From positions 1 through 64,000 of the forward strand of contig NZ_UFQB01000022.1 in assembly GCF_900496965.1 (NCBI RefSeq): 64,000 bases of DNA. Direction: 5' to 3'. Each line of letters begins with the position of its first letter. The stretch's first letter is position 1. The notes under the pieces are model-generated. The model saw only the letters and a program-made list of their open reading frames with translations, did no database searches and was not told where the DNA came from. The position numbers and the translations under genes are program-made. This DNA is from Achromobacter agilis (GTDB lineage: Bacteria > Pseudomonadota > Gammaproteobacteria > Burkholderiales > Burkholderiaceae_B). Below, one piece after another: positions 16,879 through 25,759 of the stretch.

Positions 16879-18534
16879 GTGAAACGCGAATTCAATATCC
16901 CCGGCGGCAACGTGCTGCGCTGCAAGGGCTGGCGCCAGGAGGCCTTGCTGCGCCTGCTGGAAAACGTGCTCGCCGTGGGCGAAGACCCCGCCAACCTGGT
17001 GGTCTACGCGGCGCTGGGCCGCGCCGCGCGCGATTGGCCGTCGCATGACGCCATCGTCAAGGCCCTGCTCGAACTGGAAGAAGACCAGACCCTGATCGTG
17101 CAGTCGGGCAAGCCCATCGGCGTGCTGCGCACGCATCCGCAGGCGCCCATCGTGATCATGGCCAACTGCAATATGGTCGGCCAATGGGCCAAGGCGGAAA
17201 ACTTCTACCAATGGGAGCGGGACAACCTGATCTGCTGGGGCGGGCTGACCGCGGGCGATTGGCAGTACATCGGCTCGCAGGGCGTCATCCAGGGCACCTA
17301 TGAGATCTTCTCCCGCATTGCCGAACGCCATTTCGGCAATGACCTCCGGGGACGCTTCATCCTGACCGCGGGCATGGGCGGCATGGGCGGCGCGCAGCCG
17401 CTGGCCGGCCGCATGGCGAACGCCGCCATCCTGACCGTGGAGATCAATCCCGAGCGCATCGAGAAGCGCATCAAGGCCGGCTTCCTGGAGCGGCGCGCGG
17501 ACTCTCTGGACGAAGCCCTGGCGCTGATCCGCCAGGCGCAGGAGCGCCGCGAACCGATCTCGGTGGGCCTGCTTGGCAACGCGGCCGACGTCTACCCGGA
17601 GATCCTGGCCCGCGGCATCGTGCCGGACATCGTGACCGACCAGACCTCGGCGCACGACCTGGTCTATGGCTACATCCCGGCCGGCCATACGCTCGAACAG
17701 GTGGCGGCATTGCGCCGCACAGACATTCCCCGGCTGATGGACGCCAGCCGCGCGTCGATCGTGCGCCACGTCACCGCGATGCTGGGCTTCAAAGACCGCG
17801 GCGCCGTCGTATTCGACAACGGCAACCTCATCCGCACCCACGCCAAGCAAGGCGGCGTGGAACGCGCCTTCGAGATCCCGGTCTTCACCGAAGCCTTCCT
17901 GCGGCCGCTGTTCGCCCGCGCCATCGGTCCGTTCCGCTGGATCGCGCTGTCGAACGATCCGGACGACATCCGCAAGATCGACGATTTCCTGCTGCGGCGC
18001 TTTCCCGACAACTTCATCGTGTCCAACTGGATCCGGCTGGCGCGCGAGGAAGTGCCGTTCGAAGGGCTGCCCGCGCGCATCGCCTGGCTCGGCCACGGCG
18101 AGCGTACCGAACTTGCGCTGGAAGTCAACCGCATGGTCCGCGAGGGCACGCTCAGCGCGCCGGTCGCCTTTACCCGCGACCACCTGGACGCCGGTGCAAT
18201 GGCCCATCCCAACATCATGACCGAGAACATGCGCGACGGCTCCGACGCCATCGCCGACTGGCCGCTGCTCAACGCGATGATCAATTGTTCATCCAGCGCC
18301 GACCTGGTGGCGATCCATTCCGGAGGCGGCGGGTACAGCGGCTACATGACCAGCGCGGGCGTGACCGTCGTGGCCGATGGCTCCAGCGCGGCTGAGGAAC
18401 GCCTGCGCCTGTCGCTGACCAACGACACGGCCAGCGGCGTGCTGCGCTATGCGGACGCCGGCTACGAAGAGGCCCTGGACGAGGTGCGCCGGAAAGGCAT
18501 CGCGCGCATCGACACCGCTACGAGCGGCGGCTGA
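16879..18534 (+). CDS. urocanate hydratase-family protein (possible thiourocanate hydratase)
   Basis: 551 aa, normal urocanase length, NAD-dependent fold. Signature stretches include GMGGMGGAQPLA and FEGLPARIAWLGHGERTEL, matching the urocanase motif around LPARI.W with His in place of a common Tyr. GTG start at 16879 chosen because GAGGT lies 9 nt upstream; the open frame continues 5' into the neighbour. No imidazolonepropionase, HutG or HutF gene is nearby, so ordinary histidine use is unlikely. Beside DUF917, hydantoinase and carbamoylase genes a thio- or N-methyl-urocanate substrate fits better (inference). Confidence 0.85.
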   Translation: MKREFNIPGGNVLRCKGWRQEALLRLLENVLAVGEDPANLVVYAALGRAARDWPSHDAIVKALLELEEDQTLIVQSGKPIGVLRTHPQAPIVIMANCNMVGQWAKAENFYQWERDNLICWGGLTAGDWQYIGSQGVIQGTYEIFSRIAERHFGNDLRGRFILTAGMGGMGGAQPLAGRMANAAILTVEINPERIEKRIKAGFLERRADSLDEALALIRQAQERREPISVGLLGNAADVYPEILARGIVPDIVTDQTSAHDLVYGYIPAGHTLEQVAALRRTDIPRLMDASRASIVRHVTAMLGFKDRGAVVFDNGNLIRTHAKQGGVERAFEIPVFTEAFLRPLFARAIGPFRWIALSNDPDDIRKIDDFLLRRFPDNFIVSNWIRLAREEVPFEGLPARIAWLGHGERTELALEVNRMVREGTLSAPVAFTRDHLDAGAMAHPNIMTENMRDGSDAIADWPLLNAMINCSSSADLVAIHSGGGGYSGYMTSAGVTVVADGSSAAEERLRLSLTNDTASGVLRYADAGYEEALDEVRRKGIARIDTATSGG

Positions 18535-18577
18535 CCCCGGACGCTCTCCAGGCACACACGATTTCAATGGGGAAAAA

Positions 18578-19915
18578 ATGAAAGACATCACGATCAATCC
18601 GGGAGTCGGGGCCCCGCCGGGCCGCGGCGCCTCCCAAACGGCTAAAGCCCACAGCGGGCGCAAGGCGGTCATCGCCGCTTCCGCCGGCAATGCGCTCGAA
18701 TGGTACGACTTCACCGTCTACGCTCTGTTCGCGGTGTACATCGGGCAGAACTTCTTCCATAACGCCGATCCCACCGTCCAGTTGATGGCATCCTTCCTGG
18801 CCTTCGGCCTGGGCTTCGTCGTACGGCCGCTCGGCGCGCTGATACTGGGATCCTACGGAGACCGCGCCGGACGCAAGGCGGCGCTGACGCTGACCATCAT
18901 GCTGATGGCCCTGGGCACGCTCCTGATCGCGGCCGCCCCGCCCTACGCCGCGATCGGCGTGGGCGCCCCGCTGCTCATCGTGTGCGGCCGCGTGCTGCAG
19001 GGGTTCTCCGCCGGCGGCGAAGTGGGCGGCGCCACCGCCTTCCTGGTCGAGCATGCGCCGGAAGGCAAGCGCGGCCAGTACGCCTCGTGGCTACAGGCCA
19101 GCATGGGCATCTCCAACCTTCTGGGCGCGCTGGTCGCGACCCTGGTCACCACGCTGCTGACCGAACAGCAGGTCGGGGAATGGGGATGGCGCGTGCCGTT
19201 CATCATCGGCCTGGCGATCGCGCCGGTCGGCTTGTGGATGCGCCGCGCGCTGGACGAAACGCCCCACTTCCGCGAAGAGCAGGCGCGCCAGGCGCTCCAG
19301 GGCGACCGCGTCAAGGAGCCCCTGCTGTCGGTCCTCCGGGACTATCCCAGGGAGCTGCTGACCGGCCTGTGCATCTCCGTGCTCTGGGCCGTCGGCCCCT
19401 ATGCGCTGATCATCTTCATGCCCATCTATGTGCAGAAGTCGATGGGCTTCTCCAGTTCGCAGGCTTTCCTGGCCGCCCTGGTGGGCAATCTGTTCCTGAT
19501 CGGCGGCTGCGTCTTCTCCGGCACGCTGTCCGACCGCTACGGCCGACGCAACGTGCTGCGTGCAGCGGCGCTGTTGCTGCTGCTTGCGTCCTATCCGCTC
19601 ATGATGTGGCTGAAGGCTTCGCACACGCAGGGCGCGCTCATCGTGGTGCAGTCGCTGTTCTGCCTGATGGTGGCCATGTACGTGGGCGTGGCCCCGGCCG
19701 CGCTGTCCGAAGTGTTTCCCACCTCCGTGCGCTCCTCCGGCATGTCCTTGTCGTACAACACGGCGGTCACGGTCCTGGGAGGCTTCGCGCCGGCCATTCT
19801 TACCTGGATCACCTACACCACGGGGGTGGCGTTCGCGCCCGCGCTGTATGTGATGGGCGCCTGCGTGGTCGCGCTGGTGGCGCTGACGCTACTTCCGCAG
19901 GGCCGCCATGTTTAA
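18578..19915 (+). CDS. MFS transporter, metabolite:H+ symporter (MHS) family
   Basis: 445 aa with 12 hydrophobic segments. The family opening NALEWYDFTVYALFAVYIG and the loop GSYGDRAGRKAAL (between helices 2 and 3) mark the MHS branch that takes up betaines, proline, shikimate and dicarboxylates. Start at ATG 18578 behind GGGG. It follows the urocanase-like gene by 43 nt and overlaps the next gene by 8 nt. In the proposed pathway it would import either ergothioneine or, if cleavage is periplasmic, thiourocanate. Confidence 0.88.
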   Translation: MKDITINPGVGAPPGRGASQTAKAHSGRKAVIAASAGNALEWYDFTVYALFAVYIGQNFFHNADPTVQLMASFLAFGLGFVVRPLGALILGSYGDRAGRKAALTLTIMLMALGTLLIAAAPPYAAIGVGAPLLIVCGRVLQGFSAGGEVGGATAFLVEHAPEGKRGQYASWLQASMGISNLLGALVATLVTTLLTEQQVGEWGWRVPFIIGLAIAPVGLWMRRALDETPHFREEQARQALQGDRVKEPLLSVLRDYPRELLTGLCISVLWAVGPYALIIFMPIYVQKSMGFSSSQAFLAALVGNLFLIGGCVFSGTLSDRYGRRNVLRAAALLLLLASYPLMMWLKASHTQGALIVVQSLFCLMVAMYVGVAPAALSEVFPTSVRSSGMSLSYNTAVTVLGGFAPAILTWITYTTGVAFAPALYVMGACVVALVALTLLPQGRHV

Positions 19916-20999
19916 CGCACATAAAACACTGATCGCAGCCGCGACGCTCACGCTCGCCGGCTTTTGCGCGACGCCGCTCGCGGCCGAATCGCCCGCCGCG
20001 GCCGAGCTCGTGCTGCTGGGCGTCGCGGGCGGACCGACCTGGTACGGCGATGCCTCGCCCCACGGAATTTCGTCCGCCGTGCTGGTGAACGGACGGGCCT
20101 ACATCGTAGACCTGGGTTCGGGCGCATACCGGCAACTGCGCCGCGCCGGCGTCAAACCCGGCACGGAGCAGGCGGTGTTCCTCACTCACCTGCACACCGA
20201 CCACATCATCGACCTGGCGAATCTCCTGATGTACGACCCGAGCGCGCGGCGCCGCGCCAAGGCCTCCATGCAGATATACGGCCCCGGGCGGCGCGGCGTG
20301 CTGCCGCCGCTCGCGCCGGGCATGAAGGACGACGTGGTGGTCCATGCCGAGAACCCTTCCGCCGGAACCCGCGACCTGGTCGAATCCGTCGTCGCCGGCA
20401 TGTCGGCCGACCTCAACATACGCGTGCGCAGCGAAGGCGTGCCGGACATCCGGCAGTTCTTCAAGGCACACGATATTGCGGTGCCTGCCGGCGTGGTCAA
20501 GGATCCGAACACCGATCCCGCGCCGCCGATGGAACCGTTCCCCGTCTGGCAGGACGAACGCGTCAAGGTCAGCGCCATCTTGGTACCGCACGGGCTGGTC
20601 TACCCCAATTTCGCGTATCGCTTCGACACCGCGGCAGGCTCGGTCGTGTTCTCGGGCGATACCGCGGTCAGCGAAAACCTGATCAAGCTGGCGCGTGGCG
20701 CGGACGTTCTGGTGCATGAGGCGATCGACCCGGCCTGGGTCGACCACATTGTTGGCGCCAAGCCTTGGGATGCCCGCCAACAGGCGCTGGCCCATCAGCT
20801 GCTGGAGGCGCACACCACGCCCCAGGAGGTGGGCGAGGTGGCCACGCGCGCCGGAGTCGGGACGCTCGTGCTGTCGCACTTGGTGCCGGGGGACGCTCCC
20901 GCGGAGCATTGGCTGCAGGCGCGCCGCACCTTCCAGGGGCCGGTCGTGCTGGGCCAGGATCTGCTCCGCCTGCCGCTCCGCGGCCAGCCCAAACCCTAA
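19908..20999 (+). CDS. secreted metallo-beta-lactamase-fold hydrolase
   Basis: 363 aa with a signal peptide (residues 1-26, FCATPLAA then ES). The zinc motif THLHTDH (93-99) and a later FSGDTA, with HGLVYPNFAYRF upstream, place it with RNase Z/arylsulfatase-like MBL proteins. Export makes RNA processing implausible, so a periplasmic small-molecule hydrolase is likelier. It overlaps the MHS gene by 8 nt and precedes the secreted lyase by 87 bp in the same direction. Its step in the pathway is unknown; no standard ergothioneine-degradation enzyme has this fold. Confidence 0.8.
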   Translation: MFNAHKTLIAAATLTLAGFCATPLAAESPAAAELVLLGVAGGPTWYGDASPHGISSAVLVNGRAYIVDLGSGAYRQLRRAGVKPGTEQAVFLTHLHTDHIIDLANLLMYDPSARRRAKASMQIYGPGRRGVLPPLAPGMKDDVVVHAENPSAGTRDLVESVVAGMSADLNIRVRSEGVPDIRQFFKAHDIAVPAGVVKDPNTDPAPPMEPFPVWQDERVKVSAILVPHGLVYPNFAYRFDTAAGSVVFSGDTAVSENLIKLARGADVLVHEAIDPAWVDHIVGAKPWDARQQALAHQLLEAHTTPQEVGEVATRAGVGTLVLSHLVPGDAPAEHWLQARRTFQGPVVLGQDLLRLPLRGQPKP

Positions 21000-21086
21000 G
21001 CCTCCGCTGTTCCACCGCGACGTTGCGGGCCGCTGCGCGGCCCGCTGCGCAGCCGCACCCTCTTCCCCCTTACGCCAGGAGTCGCA

Positions 21087-22832
21087 ATGCCTATGCAGAG
21101 CCCGCTGTTCGCGTCCGGCCGCTCCCTCCGGACCGCAACCCCGATCATCCGCCGGTCCCGTTCCATCGCCGCGCTGCTGGCGGCGTTCCTCGCCCCCGCA
21201 GCCCTCGCTTCGGCCGCCTGCGCCCCCGTCGCGCTGGACGGCCGCTCCCTGACCCTGGCGCAGGTGGACTCCGTCGCCAGGCAGGGCTGCGCGATTACGG
21301 TGACCGGCGAGGCCATGCAGCGCGCGGAACGCGCCTACGACCTGCTGCTGGCGTATGCCCGCCTGGACCGCCCCGTGTACGGACTGAACCGGGGCGTAGG
21401 GCTGAACAAGGACCAGACCATTTTCAAGGGCGGCGAAATTTCGCCCGAAGTCCGCAAGCTGTCGGAGCAATTCAATCGCAATCTTTTGCGCTCGCACAGT
21501 GCCGCCTACGGCGCGGAGGCGCCCCGGGAAGTGACGCGGGCGGCAATGCTCATCCGGCTGAATACCGCCCTGTTCGGCGGCTCGGGCCTGCAGCCCGCCG
21601 TGCTGCGCCAGTATGCCGAATTCCTCAACCGCGGCATCACCCCCGTGATGTTCGGGGAAGGCTCCGTAGGCGAGGCCGACATCACCATTCTTCCGCAAAT
21701 CGGGCTGGCGATGATGGGCGAAGGCGAGGCCTATTACCGCGGCCAACGCCTGCCCGCGGCACAGGCCTTGCGCCAGGCCGGCCTAGAACCGGTGCAGCCC
21801 TTCGGCAAGGATGCCCTGGCCATCGTCAGCTCGAATGCCTATGGCGCCGCTGTCGCCTCGCTGGCGGCGCTGGACGCGGCCAGGCTGCTCTCGCAGGCCG
21901 ATGCGATCGCCTCGCTCTCGCTCGAAGGGCTGGGCGGAAACCTGGCTCCGATCCTGTCGGCGGCGCAGGCCCAACGGCCCTACGGCGGGCAGCTACGCAC
22001 GGCCGAACACATGACGGCATTGCTGCAGGGCAGTTCCCTGTGGAAACAGGACGCCCGGCGGGCCCTGCAGGATCCGTTGAGTTTCCGCACCGTGAGCCAG
22101 GCCCACGGCGCGGCACGCGACATGCTGGAACTGCTGCAACGACAGTTGCAGCTGCAGATCAACAGCTCCGACGATAACCCCACCGTGGCGCTGGATGCCC
22201 GCCCCCCGGACGACGCCCAATCCTACGAGCTGCAGTTCTACGTCACGGACGGCCCGGTCCGCGGCGCCGTGCTGCCCAGCGCCGGCTTCGATCCCAGCGC
22301 CTGGGTGCTGCCGCTCCAGAGCATGGGCGTGGCCTTGTCCCAGGTGGCGCAATTGTCGGCCCAGCGCACGCTCAGGCTGACCGATACCGGATTCACCGGC
22401 CTTGCGCGGTTTCTCAGCCCGGGAAATGGCGCGATCGGCTACGGGCCGATCCAGAAGACGGTGTCGTCACTTGCCTCGGAGATCAGGATGCTGTCATTGC
22501 CGGTATCGACCGATGTCCAGCCCCAGGCCGGGAACATCGAAGACGTCGGGACCAATGCACCGGCGGCGGGCCGCAGGCTGGCTTCCCAGGTCGACCGCTT
22601 GACGATGCTGCTGGCGGTAGAACTGATGCACGCCGCGCAGGCGGTGGACCTGCACGCCGCCCAACACCCCGATTTCCGGGCCGGGACGGGCACCGGCGCG
22701 CTGTGGCGCGCATTCCGCAATCAGGTTCCCTACATGGCCGAAGACCGCCGCAACGACACCGACATCGTCCTGGCCGCCGGATTCCTGACGCAGGGCCGGC
22801 ATCGGCCCGAATGGGCCGGCCTGGCCCCCTGA
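21087..22832 (+). CDS. secreted aromatic amino-acid lyase homologue lacking MIO motif (ergothionase-like)
   Basis: 581 aa, histidine/phenylalanine ammonia-lyase fold behind a signal peptide (about residues 22-43). Conserved: active-site Tyr in YGLNRGVGLN (98-107), QDPLSFRTVSQAHGA (328-342) and NSSDDNPTV (359-367). At the cofactor site the family's GSVG-ASGDLAPL is GSVGEADITILP (192-203), so the Ala-Ser-Gly that cyclises to MIO is absent. Elimination of ammonia needs MIO, but trimethylamine is a good leaving group, and I recall that ergothionase is a MIO-free member. Context (urocanase-like, DUF917, hydantoinase, carbamoylase) supports ergothionase or a related betaine lyase. Periplasmic location is unusual. 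Confidence 0.75.
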   Translation: MPMQSPLFASGRSLRTATPIIRRSRSIAALLAAFLAPAALASAACAPVALDGRSLTLAQVDSVARQGCAITVTGEAMQRAERAYDLLLAYARLDRPVYGLNRGVGLNKDQTIFKGGEISPEVRKLSEQFNRNLLRSHSAAYGAEAPREVTRAAMLIRLNTALFGGSGLQPAVLRQYAEFLNRGITPVMFGEGSVGEADITILPQIGLAMMGEGEAYYRGQRLPAAQALRQAGLEPVQPFGKDALAIVSSNAYGAAVASLAALDAARLLSQADAIASLSLEGLGGNLAPILSAAQAQRPYGGQLRTAEHMTALLQGSSLWKQDARRALQDPLSFRTVSQAHGAARDMLELLQRQLQLQINSSDDNPTVALDARPPDDAQSYELQFYVTDGPVRGAVLPSAGFDPSAWVLPLQSMGVALSQVAQLSAQRTLRLTDTGFTGLARFLSPGNGAIGYGPIQKTVSSLASEIRMLSLPVSTDVQPQAGNIEDVGTNAPAAGRRLASQVDRLTMLLAVELMHAAQAVDLHAAQHPDFRAGTGTGALWRAFRNQVPYMAEDRRNDTDIVLAAGFLTQGRHRPEWAGLAP

Positions 22833-22856
22833 ACGGAAGCGGCCGGCCCCGCGCGC

Positions 22857-23450
22857 CTACGCCGCGACCGCCTCCTCCAGCATGTCCAGCCGGTCCTGGC
22901 CCCAGAACACTTCCCCCCGATAGACATAGGCGGGCGAGCCGAATACGCCCGCCTTGACCGCCTCGGCCGTGTTCCGCCGATAGCGGGCCTCGACACCGGG
23001 TTCGGCCGCGGCGGCCAGCAGCGCCGGGGCGTCCAGCCCCTGGCGCTGCAAAATGGCGCGCAGCGTGGCCTCGTCGGAGATGTCCTGCTCGTCGCACCAC
23101 TCCGCTTTCAGGATGGCCTTGTACAGCGCCGCCACCGGCAGGCCGGCGAGATCGGCCGCGATGACGAGGCGCGATGCAAGGCCGGCGTCCGGGCACATAT
23201 GCGCCGGCTGCGGATTGACGTGGATGCCCAGCTTGCGGCACCAGCGCGCCAGTTCCGCCACCCGGTAGGCCTGGCGCTCGGGCGAACGCCGGCCCAGCAG
23301 AATCCCTCCAGTGCGGGCGTAGACGTCTGGCAGGTCCACCGGCAGATAACGGATCGCCGCGCCCTGGCGCTCGGCCAGCGCTTCCAGGCGGTCGGCGCCC
23401 AGGTACGCCCAATCAGAGTTCATCCAAAAGTAATAGTCGATGGTCTTCAT
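22857..23450 (-). CDS. DsbA-fold isomerase, 2-hydroxychromene-2-carboxylate isomerase (NahD) family
   Basis: 197 aa, thioredoxin-like DSBA/kappa-GST fold. The opening YYFWMNSDWAYLGADRLEAL carries the Ser of the (S/N)xWAYLG motif used for glutathione-dependent isomerisation, and GVFGSPAYVYRGEVFWGQDRLDML is the family's C-terminal signature. Such enzymes isomerise ring-cleavage or maleyl-type products. Its ATG overlaps the stop of the upstream MHS gene (23447-23450), so the two are coupled. Together with the class II aldolase it suggests an aromatic-degradation operon. Confidence 0.85.
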   Translation of the reverse strand: MKTIDYYFWMNSDWAYLGADRLEALAERQGAAIRYLPVDLPDVYARTGGILLGRRSPERQAYRVAELARWCRKLGIHVNPQPAHMCPDAGLASRLVIAADLAGLPVAALYKAILKAEWCDEQDISDEATLRAILQRQGLDAPALLAAAAEPGVEARYRRNTAEAVKAGVFGSPAYVYRGEVFWGQDRLDMLEEAVAA

Positions 23451-24787
23451 GGCGTCCTCAGGCCGGAGGCCGACGGCACGCGTATCGCGGGCGAGGCCGC
23501 TTCCTCGCTACGCATGCGCCAGGCGCTGTACAAAGCCACGACGCCCAGGATGCTCAGGTACCAGACTACGTACTTCGGATCGCCGCCGCCCTTGGCCAGG
23601 AGCCAGGTCGCGACGATGGGCGCCAGCCCGCCGCCGATGGCGCCGGAGACCTGCACCGCCAGCGAAATGCCCGTGTACCGCACGTGCGCCGGGAACTGGC
23701 TGGAGAACAGCGTGCCTTCCGGTCCGTACAGGCAGGCGTAGACCAGGCCGACCGCAAGGCAGACCGCCGCGATGATCCAGGTTTTGTCGCCCGTGCCCAG
23801 CCACTGGAAAAAGAGCGGCGCGCACGCCAGGATGCCCACCGCGCCGGCCATGAATACCCACTTGTGGCCGATCCGGTCGCCCAGCATGCCGAACAACGGC
23901 ATGGTGAAGAGCGCGAGCGCGGCGCCCCAGATCGTGGCGTCCAGCATGACCGAACGTGGGATGCCCAGCGTGCCCGTCGCATAGGCCAGCGAAAAGGTCA
24001 CCACGGTATAGAACCACGTCACCTCCGCCAGCCGCGCGCCCACCACGACCAGCAGGGCGCGCCGGTGCTTCTTCAGCACCTCGGCCACCGGCACCTCGAC
24101 CTTGGCGCCCTTCTCCCGCATCTGCTCGAAGTCCGGCGATTCGGCCACTTTCACGCGGATGAACCAGCCCACCAGGAGCAACACCACGCTGGCCAGGAAC
24201 GGCAGGCGCCAGCCCCAGGCCAGCATGTCGGCTTCCGGCAAGGAGGCGACGGCGCCCATCGCCAGGGACGACAGGATCAGGCCCGGCGCCACGCCGGCCT
24301 GCGGCAGGCTGCCGAAGAAGCCCTTCTTGCCGTCCGGCGCGTGCTCCACCGCCATCAGCACCGCTCCGCCCCATTCGCCGCCGACCGCGATGCCTTGCAG
24401 GAAACGCATCAGCACCAGCAGCACCGCCGCCCAGTAGCCGATCTGCTCGTAGGAAGGAATCAGCCCGATCAGGATGGTGGGCACGCCCATCAGCAGCAGC
24501 GTGATCAGCAGCATGGATTTGCGGCCGATCTTGTCGCCGTAGTGGCCGAATATCACGCCGCCCAGCGGCCGCGCGAAAAAGCCCACCGAATAGGTCGCGA
24601 ACGCTGCCAGCGTGCCCGTCAACGGATCGAAGGATGGAAAGAAGATCTTGTTGAAGATCAGCGCGGCGGCGGTGCCGTAAAGGAAAAAGTCATACCACTC
24701 GATCGTGGTGCCCATCATGCTGGCCAGTCCAGCCGTCACGTATTCGCGGCGCGAGCGCGCAGCCGCAGGCTTGGTCGTCATCATCAT
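23447..24787 (-). CDS. MFS transporter, MHS family
   Basis: 446 aa, 12 hydrophobic segments, with GTTIEWYDFFLYGTAAALIF and FGHYGDKIGRKSML marking the metabolite:H+ symporter branch. The gene begins with three consecutive ATG codons (24787, 24784, 24781) behind GGGGAG; spacing favours the second or third, so the exact start is open. It lies between the class II aldolase and the isomerase genes in one minus-strand operon and probably imports the operon's aromatic or hydroxy acid substrate. Confidence 0.88.
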   Translation of the reverse strand: MMMTTKPAAARSRREYVTAGLASMMGTTIEWYDFFLYGTAAALIFNKIFFPSFDPLTGTLAAFATYSVGFFARPLGGVIFGHYGDKIGRKSMLLITLLLMGVPTILIGLIPSYEQIGYWAAVLLVLMRFLQGIAVGGEWGGAVLMAVEHAPDGKKGFFGSLPQAGVAPGLILSSLAMGAVASLPEADMLAWGWRLPFLASVVLLLVGWFIRVKVAESPDFEQMREKGAKVEVPVAEVLKKHRRALLVVVGARLAEVTWFYTVVTFSLAYATGTLGIPRSVMLDATIWGAALALFTMPLFGMLGDRIGHKWVFMAGAVGILACAPLFFQWLGTGDKTWIIAAVCLAVGLVYACLYGPEGTLFSSQFPAHVRYTGISLAVQVSGAIGGGLAPIVATWLLAKGGGDPKYVVWYLSILGVVALYSAWRMRSEEAASPAIRVPSASGLRTP

Positions 24788-24830
24788 GACTCCCCAAAAA
24801 AAAAGTCTGGAGGAAGGCCGCGGCGCGGCG

Positions 24831-25616
24831 TCAGGCGGCAGGCAGCGGCAAGGGCGCAACGCCATGCGTCTGCCGGGCCCAGTAGTTGAACGTCGCGTTG
24901 ACGATCGAGGGCTTGAGCAGATAGTCGTGCGCCTCGCGCGCCAGCGCGTCGTCCACGGGCGTCAGCGGCCCGAACGCCTGCGCGCGGATCTGCATGCGCG
25001 CCGCGCGTTCCAGGTACACCGATAGGTAGGTCGCCTCTTCGCAGGACCTGCCCGCCGTCAGGTAGCCGTGATGGGCCAGGATGATGGCGCGCTTGCCGCC
25101 GAGCGCCTCGGAAATGATCAGGCCTTCCTGGTCCGCGATCGGCACGCCCGGCCATTCGCCCAGGAAGGCGCAGTCGTCATGCAGCGGCGTCATGTCCATC
25201 TGGGAGATCACCAGCGGCTGGCGGGCCGCGGCCAGCGCGGACGCCCATGGCGAATGGGTGTGGATGATGGCGTGCACGTCCGGCCGCGCCTCATAGACCC
25301 ACAGGTGAAAGCGCGTGGCCGGATTGGCCATGCCCTCTCCCGTCAGCGTATGCAGGTCGCGGTCCACTTCGATGAAGTCCGCCGGCGTGGCCTCGTCGAA
25401 GCCCAGGCCGAACCGCAGCGTCCAGTAGGCGCCTGGCCGCTGCGAACGCATGCTGATCTGTCCGGCCAGGCCGGCCTCCTGCTCGGTCATGGCCAGAATG
25501 CGGCAGGCGTAGGCCATGGTGTCCTGGATGCTGCGCGGCACGGCGTGCAGATGGCGCGCCATTTCCTGCGTGGCGCGTGTATCGAAGTAGGATTTCTCTC
25601 GTAATGCGGTGCTCAT
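24831..25616 (-). CDS. class II aldolase/adducin-domain protein
   Basis: 261 aa. Zinc-binding residues are visible in IIHTHSPWASAL and ILAHHGYLTAG, with GQISMRS at the phosphate-loop position. Family members are fuculose-phosphate aldolases, but this decarboxylase/aldolase branch acts on unphosphorylated acids in aromatic or sugar-acid degradation. It is first of a three-gene operon with the MHS transporter and NahD-type isomerase, and the LysR gene upstream is in the same direction. Exact reaction not assignable. Confidence 0.85.
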   Translation of the reverse strand: MSTALREKSYFDTRATQEMARHLHAVPRSIQDTMAYACRILAMTEQEAGLAGQISMRSQRPGAYWTLRFGLGFDEATPADFIEVDRDLHTLTGEGMANPATRFHLWVYEARPDVHAIIHTHSPWASALAAARQPLVISQMDMTPLHDDCAFLGEWPGVPIADQEGLIISEALGGKRAIILAHHGYLTAGRSCEEATYLSVYLERAARMQIRAQAFGPLTPVDDALAREAHDYLLKPSIVNATFNYWARQTHGVAPLPLPAA

Positions 25617-25759
25617 ATCTTCCCCTGTTTATCCCTTCGCCATCGACGCCGGCGGGCGCCGCGCGAAGTTCGGACAGTATGGAAAGCGCGGCGCGATCAA
25701 GCCATGCAGCCAGGCTCATAGCTGCTATTCAGCAGGCGGCGCCAAGGGGGAAGTAAGGG

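Noticed and set aside
16879..22832. Ordinary histidine utilisation (hutU/hutH)
   Set aside because: The lyase lacks the MIO triad and is exported, and no HutI, HutF or HutG gene is present; DUF917 and hydantoin-type enzymes occur instead.
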